Positions 24,916-33,735 of a stretch of DNA of 64,000 nt are shown here, piece by piece. Origin of the DNA: Paucibacter sp. Y2R2-4 (GTDB lineage Bacteria > Pseudomonadota > Gammaproteobacteria > Burkholderiales > Burkholderiaceae_C). The notes under the pieces were generated by a model. The model was not told the DNA's origin and did no database searches. It saw only the letters and a program-made list of their open reading frames with translations. The translations under genes were made by a program, and so were the position numbers. The first letter of the stretch is position 1. Each line of letters begins with the position of its first letter. Location: the NCBI RefSeq assembly GCF_025717535.1, contig NZ_JAJIRO010000004.1:699085-763084 (forward strand), in the 5' to 3' direction.

Positions 24916-25689
24916 TCAAAACTCCATCAAATCCCCAGCCTGCAAGGCGCGAATGCGGTGCGGAGTTTGCAGCGCGGCTACGGCGCTCATCACCGCCTCG
25001 CCTTCGCCAGGTTTGATATGGGTGATGTGCACCGCCACGCTGCCGGCCAACTGAGCCAGTTCGGGGCCGAGACTGGCGGGGCAGTGGTGCCGGCTGACGC
25101 GGGCGAGCTGGGCTTCATCGTCGCCGAAGGCGGTTTCGATGACCAAATGGGCGATCGACAGGCTGGACAGTCGTTGCCACAGCGCCGGATTCGGCCCGGT
25201 GTCGCCGGTGAAGACCCAGCTGCCTTGCGCGCCGTGCACCGCAAAGCCCACGGCCGGCACGGTGTGGGCCGCGCTCAAGACTTCGATCTCGCGGGAGCCC
25301 AAGTGCAAGGTTTGGCCGAGTTCAAAAGCATGCAGGCTCAGCACCGGGCGCTCGGGGCTGGGCAGGCGTGTGAAGTCGGGCCAGATCACGCCATTGAAGA
25401 TGTGCTTGCGCAAGGCATCCAAGGTCTCGGGCAGGGCATGCACCTGAATGGGCGGACGACCGGCGGCCTCGCGCTCGCGCAAGACGGTATCGGCCAGCAA
25501 GGGAATGGCGAGGATATGGTCCAGATGCGAATGGCTGACCAGAATGTGGTCAATGCGCACCAGTTCTTGCAAAGACAGATCGCCAACGCCGGTGCCGGCG
25601 TCGATCAAGACGTCGTCATCAAGGAGAAAAGCGGTCGTTTTGTAAGCGGCTGCAATGGCGCCGGAACAACCCAGGACGCGTATTTTCAT
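24916..25689 (-). CDS. MBL-fold metallo-hydrolase (class II cyclic-nucleotide phosphodiesterase / RNase Z-like)
   Basis: 257 residues from the ATG at 25689; the frame runs on upstream but MKIRVLGCSGAIAA is the natural N-terminus of this fold. The zinc motif HSHLDH is at residues 53-58, with further ligands in FTGDTGPN and later ITHIKPGEGE. The GCSGAI and TTAFLLDDDVLIDAGTG segments resemble class II 3',5'-cAMP phosphodiesterases and related RNase Z-like hydrolases. I cannot choose between cyclic-nucleotide and other phosphodiester substrates. It stands alone, divergent from the large helicase gene, and ends at its own terminator before the pilin cluster. Confidence 0.85.
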   Translation of the reverse strand: MKIRVLGCSGAIAAAYKTTAFLLDDDVLIDAGTGVGDLSLQELVRIDHILVSHSHLDHILAIPLLADTVLREREAAGRPPIQVHALPETLDALRKHIFNGVIWPDFTRLPSPERPVLSLHAFELGQTLHLGSREIEVLSAAHTVPAVGFAVHGAQGSWVFTGDTGPNPALWQRLSSLSIAHLVIETAFGDDEAQLARVSRHHCPASLGPELAQLAGSVAVHITHIKPGEGEAVMSAVAALQTPHRIRALQAGDLMEF

Positions 25690-25907
25690 GAAAAAAGACT
25701 TAGCTGCGGGGAGGCTTGCCTTGGCGCAAGGCCGCAGCGGGGACCTCCACTTTAATGGCAGGCCGCAGCCGCGCAAGGGAGCATTACCGGCTTTGCGGCA
25801 GCAATCGCCCAAGCCGCCCGGAAGCGCCGCAGCGGTGTGATTTGCTTCACGCGCCCCCAAGCCGTGTTTGCGCTTGGCATACTGCCGCCATCCTGCTCTG
25901 GCCCACC

Positions 25908-28900
25908 ATGTCCAAAAAACCCGCTTCCTCTGCCGCCCCTTTCGCCCCCCTCCATTCACCGGGCGGATTGCATGGGCTGAGCAAAGAAGAATTGGTGGAG
26001 CGGGCTCGCCAGGTCAAGGCCGGGCTGATGCAGCGCACAGGCAGCAAGACCGAGGAGGCCGAGCCCGACCCTGCCGATGTCCAGGCGGTGCTGGACGCCT
26101 TGCTGCTGACCGATGGCGCGCGCGGTGCAGGCGGACTATGCCAGTGGCTGCAGGCCATGAGCGTCAAACACCAAGGCAGCGGCGGCGACCAGCCTTTTCA
26201 ACTGCCGCAGGTGACGCATTGCTTGCAGACCTTGCAGGCCCAAGGCCTGGCCGAGATCGTCTCCGGCCGCGGCTATGTGGCGGATCTGGAGGCCCATGCC
26301 GAGCGCCTGCAAAGCTTGCTGCTGCGCCCCGAGGCGCCGCAGTATTGGCGCTGCCTGGCCTGGGTTTATGGCGGAGGCTATGGCGATGTGCGGCGCGAGC
26401 TGGCCTGGATCAGCTATCGCAGCGATCAAGAAAAAGCCTCGCTGCTGCGCCTCTACCTCCACTCCGGCGTGCAGCGCGCCGAGTTCGAGCGCCAAACCAC
26501 GGCGCAGTTGCAGGATCTGATGTCGCCGCTGATTCTGTTGCAGGCGATGACCCAGCCCTGGTTGCCGCAAGCCATTGCCCGCATCGACCCGGCGCTGCGC
26601 AGCAAGCTCTTGGCCCAATGCCTGAGCCTGCTCCCCCCCGCCGACCCGCGCGCGCAGATGCTCTCGCAATGGCTGGAGTCCAACTTCAAAGCCGAGCCGA
26701 TGTCGGTGGCGCCGGAGTTGCGCGGGCGATTGGCCGAGGCCCGTGTTCATGCGCTCGATTTCGAGGGCATGCACGCGCTGTTGCATGGCCTGAACGGGCC
26801 CCATGTGCCCATGTACGCCGCCTGCGAGCAAGCCGCGCGCGGCGAATGGGCCGAAGCCGCAACCACCTTCGAAGCGGTGATGAAAGAGCTGCGCAAGCTC
26901 AGCGGCGCTCGCCGTGGCGCGCTCGACGATGCGATGTCGCGCATTTATGTGCTGTGCCTGCTGGCCCAGGCCGAACCCAAAGCCTGGACGACGGCGCGCA
27001 AGTTTTGCATCGCCGAGTCGGGCTCACGCAACCCCTCGCCGCATGAGCAATGCGGCCGCTGGGCCCATGTGATCGGCACCCGTCTGGGCGAGGACAGCCT
27101 GGACCCCGACTGCCTGGCCTACCAGCCGGCGCTGGAATTGCGCGAGCACAGCCTGGGCGCCGCCGCCGATCGCCTGCTGCTGGCCGCCTGGGCCGGCAAG
27201 GCGGCCGAGGGCTGGAGTGCCGCGACCGTTCAAACCGTGGTGAAGCGCCTGCAAGGCAGCGGTCAGCTGTGGTTGGCCGTTTGGGTGGCGGCTGCGGCCG
27301 AGCGGCTGGAGATCGAGCTGCCACCGCTCGCACTGAACGGCGCCAAGCCCCCCGCCAATTTCTTGGGCTCGCCCCGCGAGCCCTGGCGCGATGCCTTGGC
27401 GGCCATCGCCTCGCTGGGCGAGGAGAAAGCCACCAAGCCGGCGGCCAGCAACACCGAACTGGCCTGGCAAATCACGCTGGACCCGCAAGGCCGCATGCAA
27501 GACCTGGAGCCGCTGGAACGCAGCGTGAGCGCCCGCGGCGTGGCCAAGTTCAAGCCGGTGCCCTTGAGCCGGTTGAAGAAAAACGGTGCCGCCAGCGCGC
27601 GCGACAACGCGGTGCTGCGCCATATCGAGCGCAGCCCTTATGGTGGCGTCAACAGCTTTCAGATCGATGCCTCGCAAGGCGTGGTCGCCCTGATCGGCCA
27701 TCCGGCAGTGATGTTTGCCGACGCACCCGGCCAATGGGTGGAACTGGTAGAAGCACAGCCCGAATTGGAAGTGCTGCGCCGCCCGAGCAAAGCGGGCGTG
27801 GCGGGCGAGGACCAGTTTGAGTTCTCGATCCACCCGCCCCTGGTGGGCGTGGAGCCGCCGCGCCTGTTCGGCTTTTTTGGCAACAGCCACGAGACCGAGA
27901 GCGCCAAGCGCGACACCCTGCGCATCGTGCGCGACGGCCCGCAGCGCGCCCGCCTGATCCGCATCAGCAGCGCCCAGCGCCGGGTGGCGGAACTGGTGGC
28001 GCAGGGCTGGTCGGTGCCCACCAGCGCCAGCGCGGAATTGGGCGCGGCCTTGCAGGTCTTGAGCGGCTTGTTCCAGTTGCACAGCGACGCCGAAGCCGGC
28101 CAGCAAGTGCCGGGCGACAGCCGCTTGCGCGCACGCCTGCTGCCACTGGGTGAGGGCTTGCAGCTGCAACTGGTGGCCCAGCCTTTCGGCAGCTTTGGCC
28201 CCGCCGTCACGCCGGGCCGGGGCCGCGAGCGCCTGATGTGCATGCATGAAGGCCTGAGCCTAGCCACCGAGCGCGATCTGGCCGCCGAGGCCGCCACACG
28301 CAGCGCGGTGCTGGAGGCCTTGCCCTTTTTGGACCCCGAGCTGGGGCCGGAGTCACCCTGGCAGCTGGCCGATGCCGAGGAGGCGCTGCGCGTGGTCGAA
28401 GTGCTGCCCAGCCTGCCCGGCATTGCCGCGCTCGACTGGCCCAAAGGCAAGCCGCTGCGCGTCAAGCCATTGGACAGCACGCAGATGCGGGTGCAGGTGA
28501 GCAGCGGCCGCGACTGGTTGGCGCTGAATGGCGAGGCGCAAATGGACGAGGGCCGCGTCATCGGCCTGCAAGAGTTGCTGACTCTGGCGCGCGCTTCGCG
28601 CAGCCGCTTTGTGCGACTGGGTGAGGGCGAGTACCTGGCCTTGAGCGAACAGCTGCGCCAGCAGCTGCGCGATCTGGACGCCCTGGGCCAGGCCAAGAAA
28701 GAGCAGCTGCAGCTGCCACAAGCGGTGGCGTCTTGGTTGGACGAAACGCTGGTCGATATGATGGTGGAGGGCGACTCGCCCTGGCAGGCCCGCATGGATG
28801 CCCTGGCCAGCGCCAACGCCTTGCAGCCGACGCTGCCAGCTGGCCTGCGCGCTGAGTTGCGAAGTTATCAGCTGGAAGGTTTCGTCTGGATGAGCCGCCT

Positions 28901-30236
28901 GGCCCAAGCCGGCCTGGGCGCTTGCCTGGCCGACGATATGGGCCTGGGCAAGACGGTGCAGACCTTGGCGCTCATGGTCGACCGGGCCGAACTGGGCCCG
29001 GCCCTGGTGCTGGCTCCGACCTCGGTGTGTGGCAATTGGTTGGCCGAGACGCAGCAATTCGCGCCCGGCCTGCGCTGTTCGATCTATGGCGAGGCCATCG
29101 ACGCCGAAGCCCGCGCCGCCTTGGTCCAAGAAGCCGGGCCGGGTGACGTGCTGGTGGTCAGTTATGCCCTGGCGCAGATCGATGCCGAAGTCTTCGCCGG
29201 CAAAGACTGGGCCACGCTGGTGATGGACGAGGCGCAAGCGCTGAAGAACGCCGCCACCAAGCGCGCCAAATCAGTGGCCGAGTTCAAGGCGGGCTTCCGC
29301 CTGGCCTTGTCGGGCACACCGGTGGAAAACCGCCTGGCCGATCTCTGGTCCATCATGAACCTCATCAACCCCGGCCTCTTGGGCAGCAGCGTGCAGTTCA
29401 GCGAGCGCTTTGCCACGCCGATTGAGAAGCACCAAGATGCGGTCGTGCGGCAGCGCCTGCGCCGCCTGGTCTCTCCCTTCCTGCTGCGGCGAACCAAAAC
29501 CCAGGTGCTGCAAGACCTGCCGCCGCGCACCGAGATCGTCCATCTGGTGCAGCCCAGCACCGAGGAGCGCAACTTTCTGGAGGCACTGCGGCGCTCGGCC
29601 CAAGAGACCGTCAGCGCCGCCGCCAGCAGCGGCCAACCAGCACCCATGCAGGTCTTGGCCGAGCTGATGCGGCTGCGCCGCGCCGCTTGCGACCCGCGCC
29701 TTGTGGCGCCCGAGCTGGGCCTGGTCGGCTCGAAGTTGGCTGAGTTTGAAAACATCGTGCGCGAGCTGGTCGATGGCTCGCACAAGGCCCTGGTCTTCAG
29801 TCAGTTCACCGACTACTTGAAGCTCTTGGCCGAGCGCCTAGACAGTATGGGCGTCAAGTACCAATACCTGGACGGCAGCACCCCGGCGGCTGAGCGCAGC
29901 AAGCGGGTGGCGGCCTTCCAGCGCGGCGAGGGCGAGGTCTTCTTGATCAGTTTGAAGGCGGGCGGCTTTGGCCTGAACCTGACCATGGCCGACTATGTCT
30001 TGATCGTCGACCCCTGGTGGAACCCGGCCGCCGAAGACCAGGCCACCGGACGCGCCCACCGCATGGGGCAAAAGCGCCCGGTCACCGTCTATAGACTGGT
30101 GACGGCCGGCTCGGTGGAAGAGCGCATCATCGATCTGCACCGCGAAAAACGCGGCCTGGCCGATGGCATTCTGGAAGGGCAGGACGAGGCCACGGTGCTG
30201 GATGCACAGGCGCTGGCCGCCCTGTTGCGAGGCTAG
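25908..30236 (+). CDS. Large SNF2-family DEAD/DEAH-box helicase
   Basis: 1442 residues from the ATG at 25908; the open frame begins at 25716, but that would overlap the divergent gene's promoter. The C-terminal third is a Swi2/Snf2 ATPase: Walker A DDMGLGKTVQTLAL near residue 1006, DEAQALKN near 1107, SGTPVENRLADLWS, and the helicase C-terminal half with LVFSQFTDYLKLLAERL, LKAGGFGLNLT and ATGRAHRMGQKRPVTVYRL. The first 900 or so residues are Ala/Leu-rich and match nothing I recognise beyond similar helicases. Such enzymes translocate on double-stranded DNA and remodel protein-DNA complexes. It could serve RNA polymerase recycling, repair or defence; context does not decide. Confidence 0.93.
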   Translation: MSKKPASSAAPFAPLHSPGGLHGLSKEELVERARQVKAGLMQRTGSKTEEAEPDPADVQAVLDALLLTDGARGAGGLCQWLQAMSVKHQGSGGDQPFQLPQVTHCLQTLQAQGLAEIVSGRGYVADLEAHAERLQSLLLRPEAPQYWRCLAWVYGGGYGDVRRELAWISYRSDQEKASLLRLYLHSGVQRAEFERQTTAQLQDLMSPLILLQAMTQPWLPQAIARIDPALRSKLLAQCLSLLPPADPRAQMLSQWLESNFKAEPMSVAPELRGRLAEARVHALDFEGMHALLHGLNGPHVPMYAACEQAARGEWAEAATTFEAVMKELRKLSGARRGALDDAMSRIYVLCLLAQAEPKAWTTARKFCIAESGSRNPSPHEQCGRWAHVIGTRLGEDSLDPDCLAYQPALELREHSLGAAADRLLLAAWAGKAAEGWSAATVQTVVKRLQGSGQLWLAVWVAAAAERLEIELPPLALNGAKPPANFLGSPREPWRDALAAIASLGEEKATKPAASNTELAWQITLDPQGRMQDLEPLERSVSARGVAKFKPVPLSRLKKNGAASARDNAVLRHIERSPYGGVNSFQIDASQGVVALIGHPAVMFADAPGQWVELVEAQPELEVLRRPSKAGVAGEDQFEFSIHPPLVGVEPPRLFGFFGNSHETESAKRDTLRIVRDGPQRARLIRISSAQRRVAELVAQGWSVPTSASAELGAALQVLSGLFQLHSDAEAGQQVPGDSRLRARLLPLGEGLQLQLVAQPFGSFGPAVTPGRGRERLMCMHEGLSLATERDLAAEAATRSAVLEALPFLDPELGPESPWQLADAEEALRVVEVLPSLPGIAALDWPKGKPLRVKPLDSTQMRVQVSSGRDWLALNGEAQMDEGRVIGLQELLTLARASRSRFVRLGEGEYLALSEQLRQQLRDLDALGQAKKEQLQLPQAVASWLDETLVDMMVEGDSPWQARMDALASANALQPTLPAGLRAELRSYQLEGFVWMSRLAQAGLGACLADDMGLGKTVQTLALMVDRAELGPALVLAPTSVCGNWLAETQQFAPGLRCSIYGEAIDAEARAALVQEAGPGDVLVVSYALAQIDAEVFAGKDWATLVMDEAQALKNAATKRAKSVAEFKAGFRLALSGTPVENRLADLWSIMNLINPGLLGSSVQFSERFATPIEKHQDAVVRQRLRRLVSPFLLRRTKTQVLQDLPPRTEIVHLVQPSTEERNFLEALRRSAQETVSAAASSGQPAPMQVLAELMRLRRAACDPRLVAPELGLVGSKLAEFENIVRELVDGSHKALVFSQFTDYLKLLAERLDSMGVKYQYLDGSTPAAERSKRVAAFQRGEGEVFLISLKAGGFGLNLTMADYVLIVDPWWNPAAEDQATGRAHRMGQKRPVTVYRLVTAGSVEERIIDLHREKRGLADGILEGQDEATVLDAQALAALLRG

Positions 30237-30245
30237 GAGACCCCC

Positions 30246-31013
30246 ATGCCCGATACGAGCAAGCGTCGATCATTGCTGAGCCTAAACGGCAAGTCTTGGG
30301 TGCTGGCGAGCTTGCTCAGCCTGGGCTGCGCCTCGGCCAGCGCCGACCCAGGCTACTACCTCGTCACGCCCTACAGCCAGGAGGGTCAGGCCGGCCTGGA
30401 TCTGCGCTACTGGACCGTCAAGATGCCCGGTTCCGAGGCGGTTTTGTGGCCCGAGCTGGGCCTACGCTATGGCTTTAGCAAGCGTTGGACCAGCGAACTC
30501 TTGCTCAGCTATATCGGCACCATGGGCAGCCGCCAGAAACTCAGCTCGGTGAACTGGCAGAACGACTTCATGCTCAGCCAAGGCCAGTGGCCCATCGATG
30601 TGGCCCTGCACAGCCAGCTGATCCGCAACCATGGCCGCGACACCAGCAATGCGCTGGAGATAGGCCCCAGCCTGCAAGGCGAGTGGGGACTGACCCAGCT
30701 CAACTTCAACCTCTTCTTCGAACATGAGTGGCACCCCGGCAGCAAAGGCACGCAGCTCAAATACCAATGGCAAGCCTTGCGCCGCTTGAGGCCGGGCCTA
30801 CGGCTCGGGCTGCAGGGCTTTGGCGAGTTAGGCCCCTGGGCACACTGGGCCTCGCAAGAGGCGCAATCGCATCGCGCCGGCCCAAGCCTGCGCCTGGGCC
30901 TGCCCTTTGCCGAGCCCGGCCAGGCGCTGGACTTGCAACTGAGCTATTTGAACGGCAAGGTCTATGGCCACCCCGCTGATATGTGGAGTGCTCAGCTGCT
31001 GCTGAGCTTTTAG
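30246..31013 (+). CDS. Exported protein, probable outer-membrane beta-barrel
   Basis: 255 residues with a signal peptide (SWVLASLLSLGCASASADP). The mature part is made of alternating hydrophobic/polar stretches ending in aromatic residues (for example YGFSKRWTSELLLSYIG, FNLFFEHEWHPG, LDLQLSYLNGK), and the C-terminus is a beta-signal-like QLLLSF ending in phenylalanine. These features suggest a small outer-membrane beta-barrel. It begins nine bases after the stop of the helicase gene with AGGAGA as ribosome binding site, so it may be cotranscribed with it. No function recognised. Confidence 0.7.
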   Translation: MPDTSKRRSLLSLNGKSWVLASLLSLGCASASADPGYYLVTPYSQEGQAGLDLRYWTVKMPGSEAVLWPELGLRYGFSKRWTSELLLSYIGTMGSRQKLSSVNWQNDFMLSQGQWPIDVALHSQLIRNHGRDTSNALEIGPSLQGEWGLTQLNFNLFFEHEWHPGSKGTQLKYQWQALRRLRPGLRLGLQGFGELGPWAHWASQEAQSHRAGPSLRLGLPFAEPGQALDLQLSYLNGKVYGHPADMWSAQLLLSF

Positions 31014-31059
31014 GTCCTGCGCCTAGAATCGCCCCGCGCCGTCTCGCAAGGACGGTGCA

Positions 31060-31215
31060 GCGTTCTCAGGGCGGGGTGAAATTCCCCACCGGCGGTATTC
31101 ATGCTTTGGCATGAGAGCCCGCGAGCGCCTTGATCGGGTTCCGACCCGGCCAAGGGTCAGCAGATCTGGTGCGATGCCAGAGCCGACGGTCACAGTCCGG
31201 ATGAAAGAGAAACGC
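31060..31215 (+). ncRNA. FMN riboswitch (RFN element)
   Basis: The conserved RFN blocks appear in order: TTCTCAGGGCGGGGTGAAATTCC-like start, CCCCACCGGCGGTA, AGCCCGCGAGCG, a central variable arm, CAGATCTGGTG, CCAGAGCCGACGGT, and the 3' block CAGTCCGGATGAAAGAGAA. P1 pairs GCGTT (31060-31064) with AACGC (31211-31215). It senses flavin mononucleotide and controls the downstream lumazine synthase gene. Confidence 0.97.
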
Positions 31216-31225
31216 GATGCTCTCG

Positions 31226-31289
31226 GCAGCGCCGCACCGGCTCGGGTCTTCGAAAGAAAGCCCGGGGCGGGGTGGCGCCGCTGCGTTTT
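31226..31289 (+). terminator. Probable riboswitch-controlled terminator (expression platform)
   Basis: GCAGCGCCGCACC at 31226 pairs imperfectly with GGTGGCGCCGCTGC ending at 31284, followed by GTTTTC. It lies between the FMN aptamer and ribH, where a terminator that forms when FMN is bound would be expected. The alternative antiterminator pairing was not worked out. Confidence 0.6.
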
Positions 31290-31329
31290 CGCGCGCCCTG
31301 ATTTATGTCCCACACCTCAAAGGTCAAGC

Positions 31330-31851
31330 ATGAATCAGCGATTCAACAACGATAGCAAGTCCCCATCGCCCATCGGTCTGTTCAAGACCCGGGCTTCTTC
31401 CATTCGCCTGGCCATCATCTCGGCCGGATGGCATGCCGACATCGTCGGCCAGTCGCGCGAAGCCTGTCTGGCCGAACTGCAAGCCCATGGCCTGCCGCCC
31501 GATCAGATCGATTGCTTCGAGGTGCCCGGCGCCTTCGAGATCCCGCTGCACGCCAAGACCTTGGCGGAGAGCGGCCGCTTTGATGCGGTGATCGCCTGCG
31601 GCCTCATCGTGGACGGCGGGATCTACCGTCACGACTTTGTCGCCACGGCGGTGATCGACGGCCTGATGCGGGTGCAACTCGACAGCGGCGTGCCGGTGTT
31701 CTCGGCGGTACTGACGCCGCATCACTTCCATGAGCATGAAGAGCATCGCCGCTACTTCAGCGAGCACTTCGTCAAGAAGGGCCGCGAGGTCGCTCAGGCC
31801 TGCATGCAAACGCTGGGCGCGCGCTTGGCCTTGGCTGCTTTACAAGCCTAA
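31330..31851 (+). CDS. ribH: 6,7-dimethyl-8-ribityllumazine synthase, type II (RibH2)
   Basis: 173 residues from the ATG at 31330 (AGG ribosome binding site 6 bases upstream). It makes the lumazine precursor of riboflavin from the dihydroxybutanone phosphate and ribitylaminouracil substrates. Visible blocks: RLAIISAGWHADIV, CFEVPGAFEIPLHAK, ACGLIVDGGIYRHDFVATAV (ordinary RibH has GxVIRGxTxHF here), and FSAVLTPHHFHEHEEHRRYF. The GGIYRHDFV form with the histidine-rich block marks the type II (decameric) class, which in other bacteria is often an extra copy under an FMN riboswitch. Riboswitch control here agrees. Its stop overlaps the convergent pseudouridine synthase gene by four bases. Confidence 0.95.
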   Translation: MNQRFNNDSKSPSPIGLFKTRASSIRLAIISAGWHADIVGQSREACLAELQAHGLPPDQIDCFEVPGAFEIPLHAKTLAESGRFDAVIACGLIVDGGIYRHDFVATAVIDGLMRVQLDSGVPVFSAVLTPHHFHEHEEHRRYFSEHFVKKGREVAQACMQTLGARLALAALQA

Positions 31852-32771
31852 GCCAAGTCCAGACGCAAACGGCTCGTGAAGCGACGCACTTGGCCGCTGA
31901 TCGGGTCCACAAAGCTGAGCTCGCGGGCCAGCAACTGCAAGGGCCGGCTGAAGTCCGGCTCTTGCTCCACCGGCAGCAAGTCGGGATAGATGCGGTCGCC
32001 AATAAGGGGCAGGCCCAGCGCATTCATGTGCGCGCGCAGTTGGTGTTTTTGGCCGGTGCTGGGGTAGAGCGCATAACGCGCGAGTCCCGCAGGGCCAGAC
32101 AGGCGTTCCAGCAAGGTCACCCGCGTCTCGGCATTGCAGGCCCCCTCGACCTCTTCCATCTGCATGAAAGCCTCGCTGCGCTCTTGCAGGCGGCTGCGCC
32201 GCGTCAAGGGCAGGGCCAGCTCGGGCTTAAAAGGGGCAATAGCTTCATAAACCTTGTCCACCACGCGGTCGCGAAACATCGCCTGGTAGGCGCCGCGTTG
32301 TTCGGGCTGGATGCAAAACACCACCAGACCGGCGGTCTCACGGTCGATGCGGTGAATCGGGCTGAGATCGGCCAAGCCGCTGCGGCGCTTCAGCCGGGTG
32401 AGCAGAGTCTCTTGCACATAGCGCCCACTGGGCGTAACCGGCAAAAAGTGCGGCTTGTCAGCCACCAGCAGAGTCTCGTCCTGAAACAGGATGGTTTCCT
32501 CGAAGGGGATTTGCGGCTCTTGCGCCATCTCGCGGTAGTAGTAGAGCCGCTCGCCCGGGCGATAGGCGCTCTCTGATGGCAAGACCTGACCCTGGGCATC
32601 CAGCACGGCGCCGTTCGCCATGCGGTCCAGCCAGATCGCCCGGCCCACTTGTGGCATGCGATGGTCGAGAAAGTCCAAGATCAGGGGCCAAGAGCCCTCG
32701 GAGGGCATGGCCACCGCACTCGCGCTCACGCCGTGGCGCAGCGGCAAGGGCGGCTTGGGCGCACGGCTCAA
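31848..32771 (-). CDS. RluA-family pseudouridine synthase
   Basis: 307 residues. The catalytic block HRIDRETAGLVVF has its aspartate at residue 143, matching the HRLDxxTSG motif of RluA-type enzymes. Other family marks are LLVADKPHFLPV, DKVYEAI and the C-terminal TGQKHQLRAHMNALGLPLIGDRIYP. It isomerises specific uridines in rRNA or tRNA; the target cannot be inferred. The start used is a TTG at 32771, because the N-terminal block (RHGVSASAVAMPSEGSWP) before the first ATG at 32708 is typical of relatives. It is the last gene of a leftward operon, eight bases after the preceding gene. Confidence 0.88.
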   Translation of the reverse strand: MSRAPKPPLPLRHGVSASAVAMPSEGSWPLILDFLDHRMPQVGRAIWLDRMANGAVLDAQGQVLPSESAYRPGERLYYYREMAQEPQIPFEETILFQDETLLVADKPHFLPVTPSGRYVQETLLTRLKRRSGLADLSPIHRIDRETAGLVVFCIQPEQRGAYQAMFRDRVVDKVYEAIAPFKPELALPLTRRSRLQERSEAFMQMEEVEGACNAETRVTLLERLSGPAGLARYALYPSTGQKHQLRAHMNALGLPLIGDRIYPDLLPVEQEPDFSRPLQLLARELSFVDPISGQVRRFTSRLRLDLA

Positions 32772-32778
32772 GAGAAGC

Positions 32779-33735
32779 TCACTCCACTTGCGAGCCGCCG
32801 CGGGCGCGATCGTCCATATAGCGCTTCAAGCGCATGCGGTCTTGATCATCGAGCGAGTCGCCACGCCAGGCGCGAATCCAAGCCTCACGCTGGGGGTCTT
32901 GGGCCAGCTTGCGCACCGCCTGATCAATCGCCTCGATCTGGCGTTTGCCCTCGGGCGTGCGGCTGCAGGCCAGCGTCGCCACCATGGTGCTGCGCGCCTC
33001 GGCCAAGGGGATCTTCAAAAGCTCTGACCCAGGCCCGGCGCTGCGCAAAAACTCATCCACCGTGGCGGGATAGTCCAAGGTGTAGTCCATGCGACCCGCG
33101 CGCAGCATGGCCAGCAAATGCATGCCCTTGGCGGCCACAATCGTTTTGGGCGCTTGCTCACCACGCGCTTGCAGCAGAGCGTCGATCTTGGGCCCATAAG
33201 CGCGGCCGCGCGGCAGCAGGCCTTCCAATTTGGTCTGCGCAAGCACATCGGCCAATTGCACCGTATTGCCCAGGGCCTCGAACTTGGGCCAGCTCTCGCG
33301 CCGCACGATCAAATGAATCTGGCGCGAAAACAGCGGCGGGTACAAATGGGTGAAGTAGAGCCAGTCCAGCCGCTCCGGCGTGCGCACGTGCAGGGCCGAG
33401 CACAAGGTCTGCCCTTGTTGGCGCACCATGGCCTCAAAACGCGGAAAGCCCGCATCGAAAAACTCATGGCGGTACTGCGGCAAATGCCCGATCAAGAGGC
33501 GCAAGAAGCCGTCAATCTCGCCGTTCTGAAGGTCGCTGACGCGCTGGGGCGCCTTGCCATCGACATAGCTGAAATACGGCGGCACATCGCGCACCAGCCA
33601 GCGCATAGGCTCGGCTTCCGTGGGCTGCACTTGCGATTGCGCTGGCATAGCCACAAAGGCCAGCGCTAGCGAAGCTTGCAGGAGGCGCAACAGCCGCTTC
33701 AGCTTGGACCGCCCAACGCCCCCGGTCTTGAACAT
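32779..33735 (-). CDS. Periplasmic solute-binding-like protein (SBP_bac_3-type fold) of unknown role
   Basis: 318 residues. Basic N-terminus then a hydrophobic stretch (LLQASLALAFVAMPAQS) acting as a signal peptide. The mature part resembles the conserved TIGR02285-type periplasmic proteins related to extracellular amino-acid binding proteins: MRWLVRDVPPYFSYVDG, GEIDGFLRLLIGHLPQYRHEF, MLRAGRMDYTLDYPATVDEF. No transporter lies beside it, so it may be a sensor or an orphan binding protein. Its ATG overlaps the stop of the MurA-like gene (ATGA), showing coupled translation. Confidence 0.75.
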   Translation of the reverse strand: MFKTGGVGRSKLKRLLRLLQASLALAFVAMPAQSQVQPTEAEPMRWLVRDVPPYFSYVDGKAPQRVSDLQNGEIDGFLRLLIGHLPQYRHEFFDAGFPRFEAMVRQQGQTLCSALHVRTPERLDWLYFTHLYPPLFSRQIHLIVRRESWPKFEALGNTVQLADVLAQTKLEGLLPRGRAYGPKIDALLQARGEQAPKTIVAAKGMHLLAMLRAGRMDYTLDYPATVDEFLRSAGPGSELLKIPLAEARSTMVATLACSRTPEGKRQIEAIDQAVRKLAQDPQREAWIRAWRGDSLDDQDRMRLKRYMDDRARGGSQVE

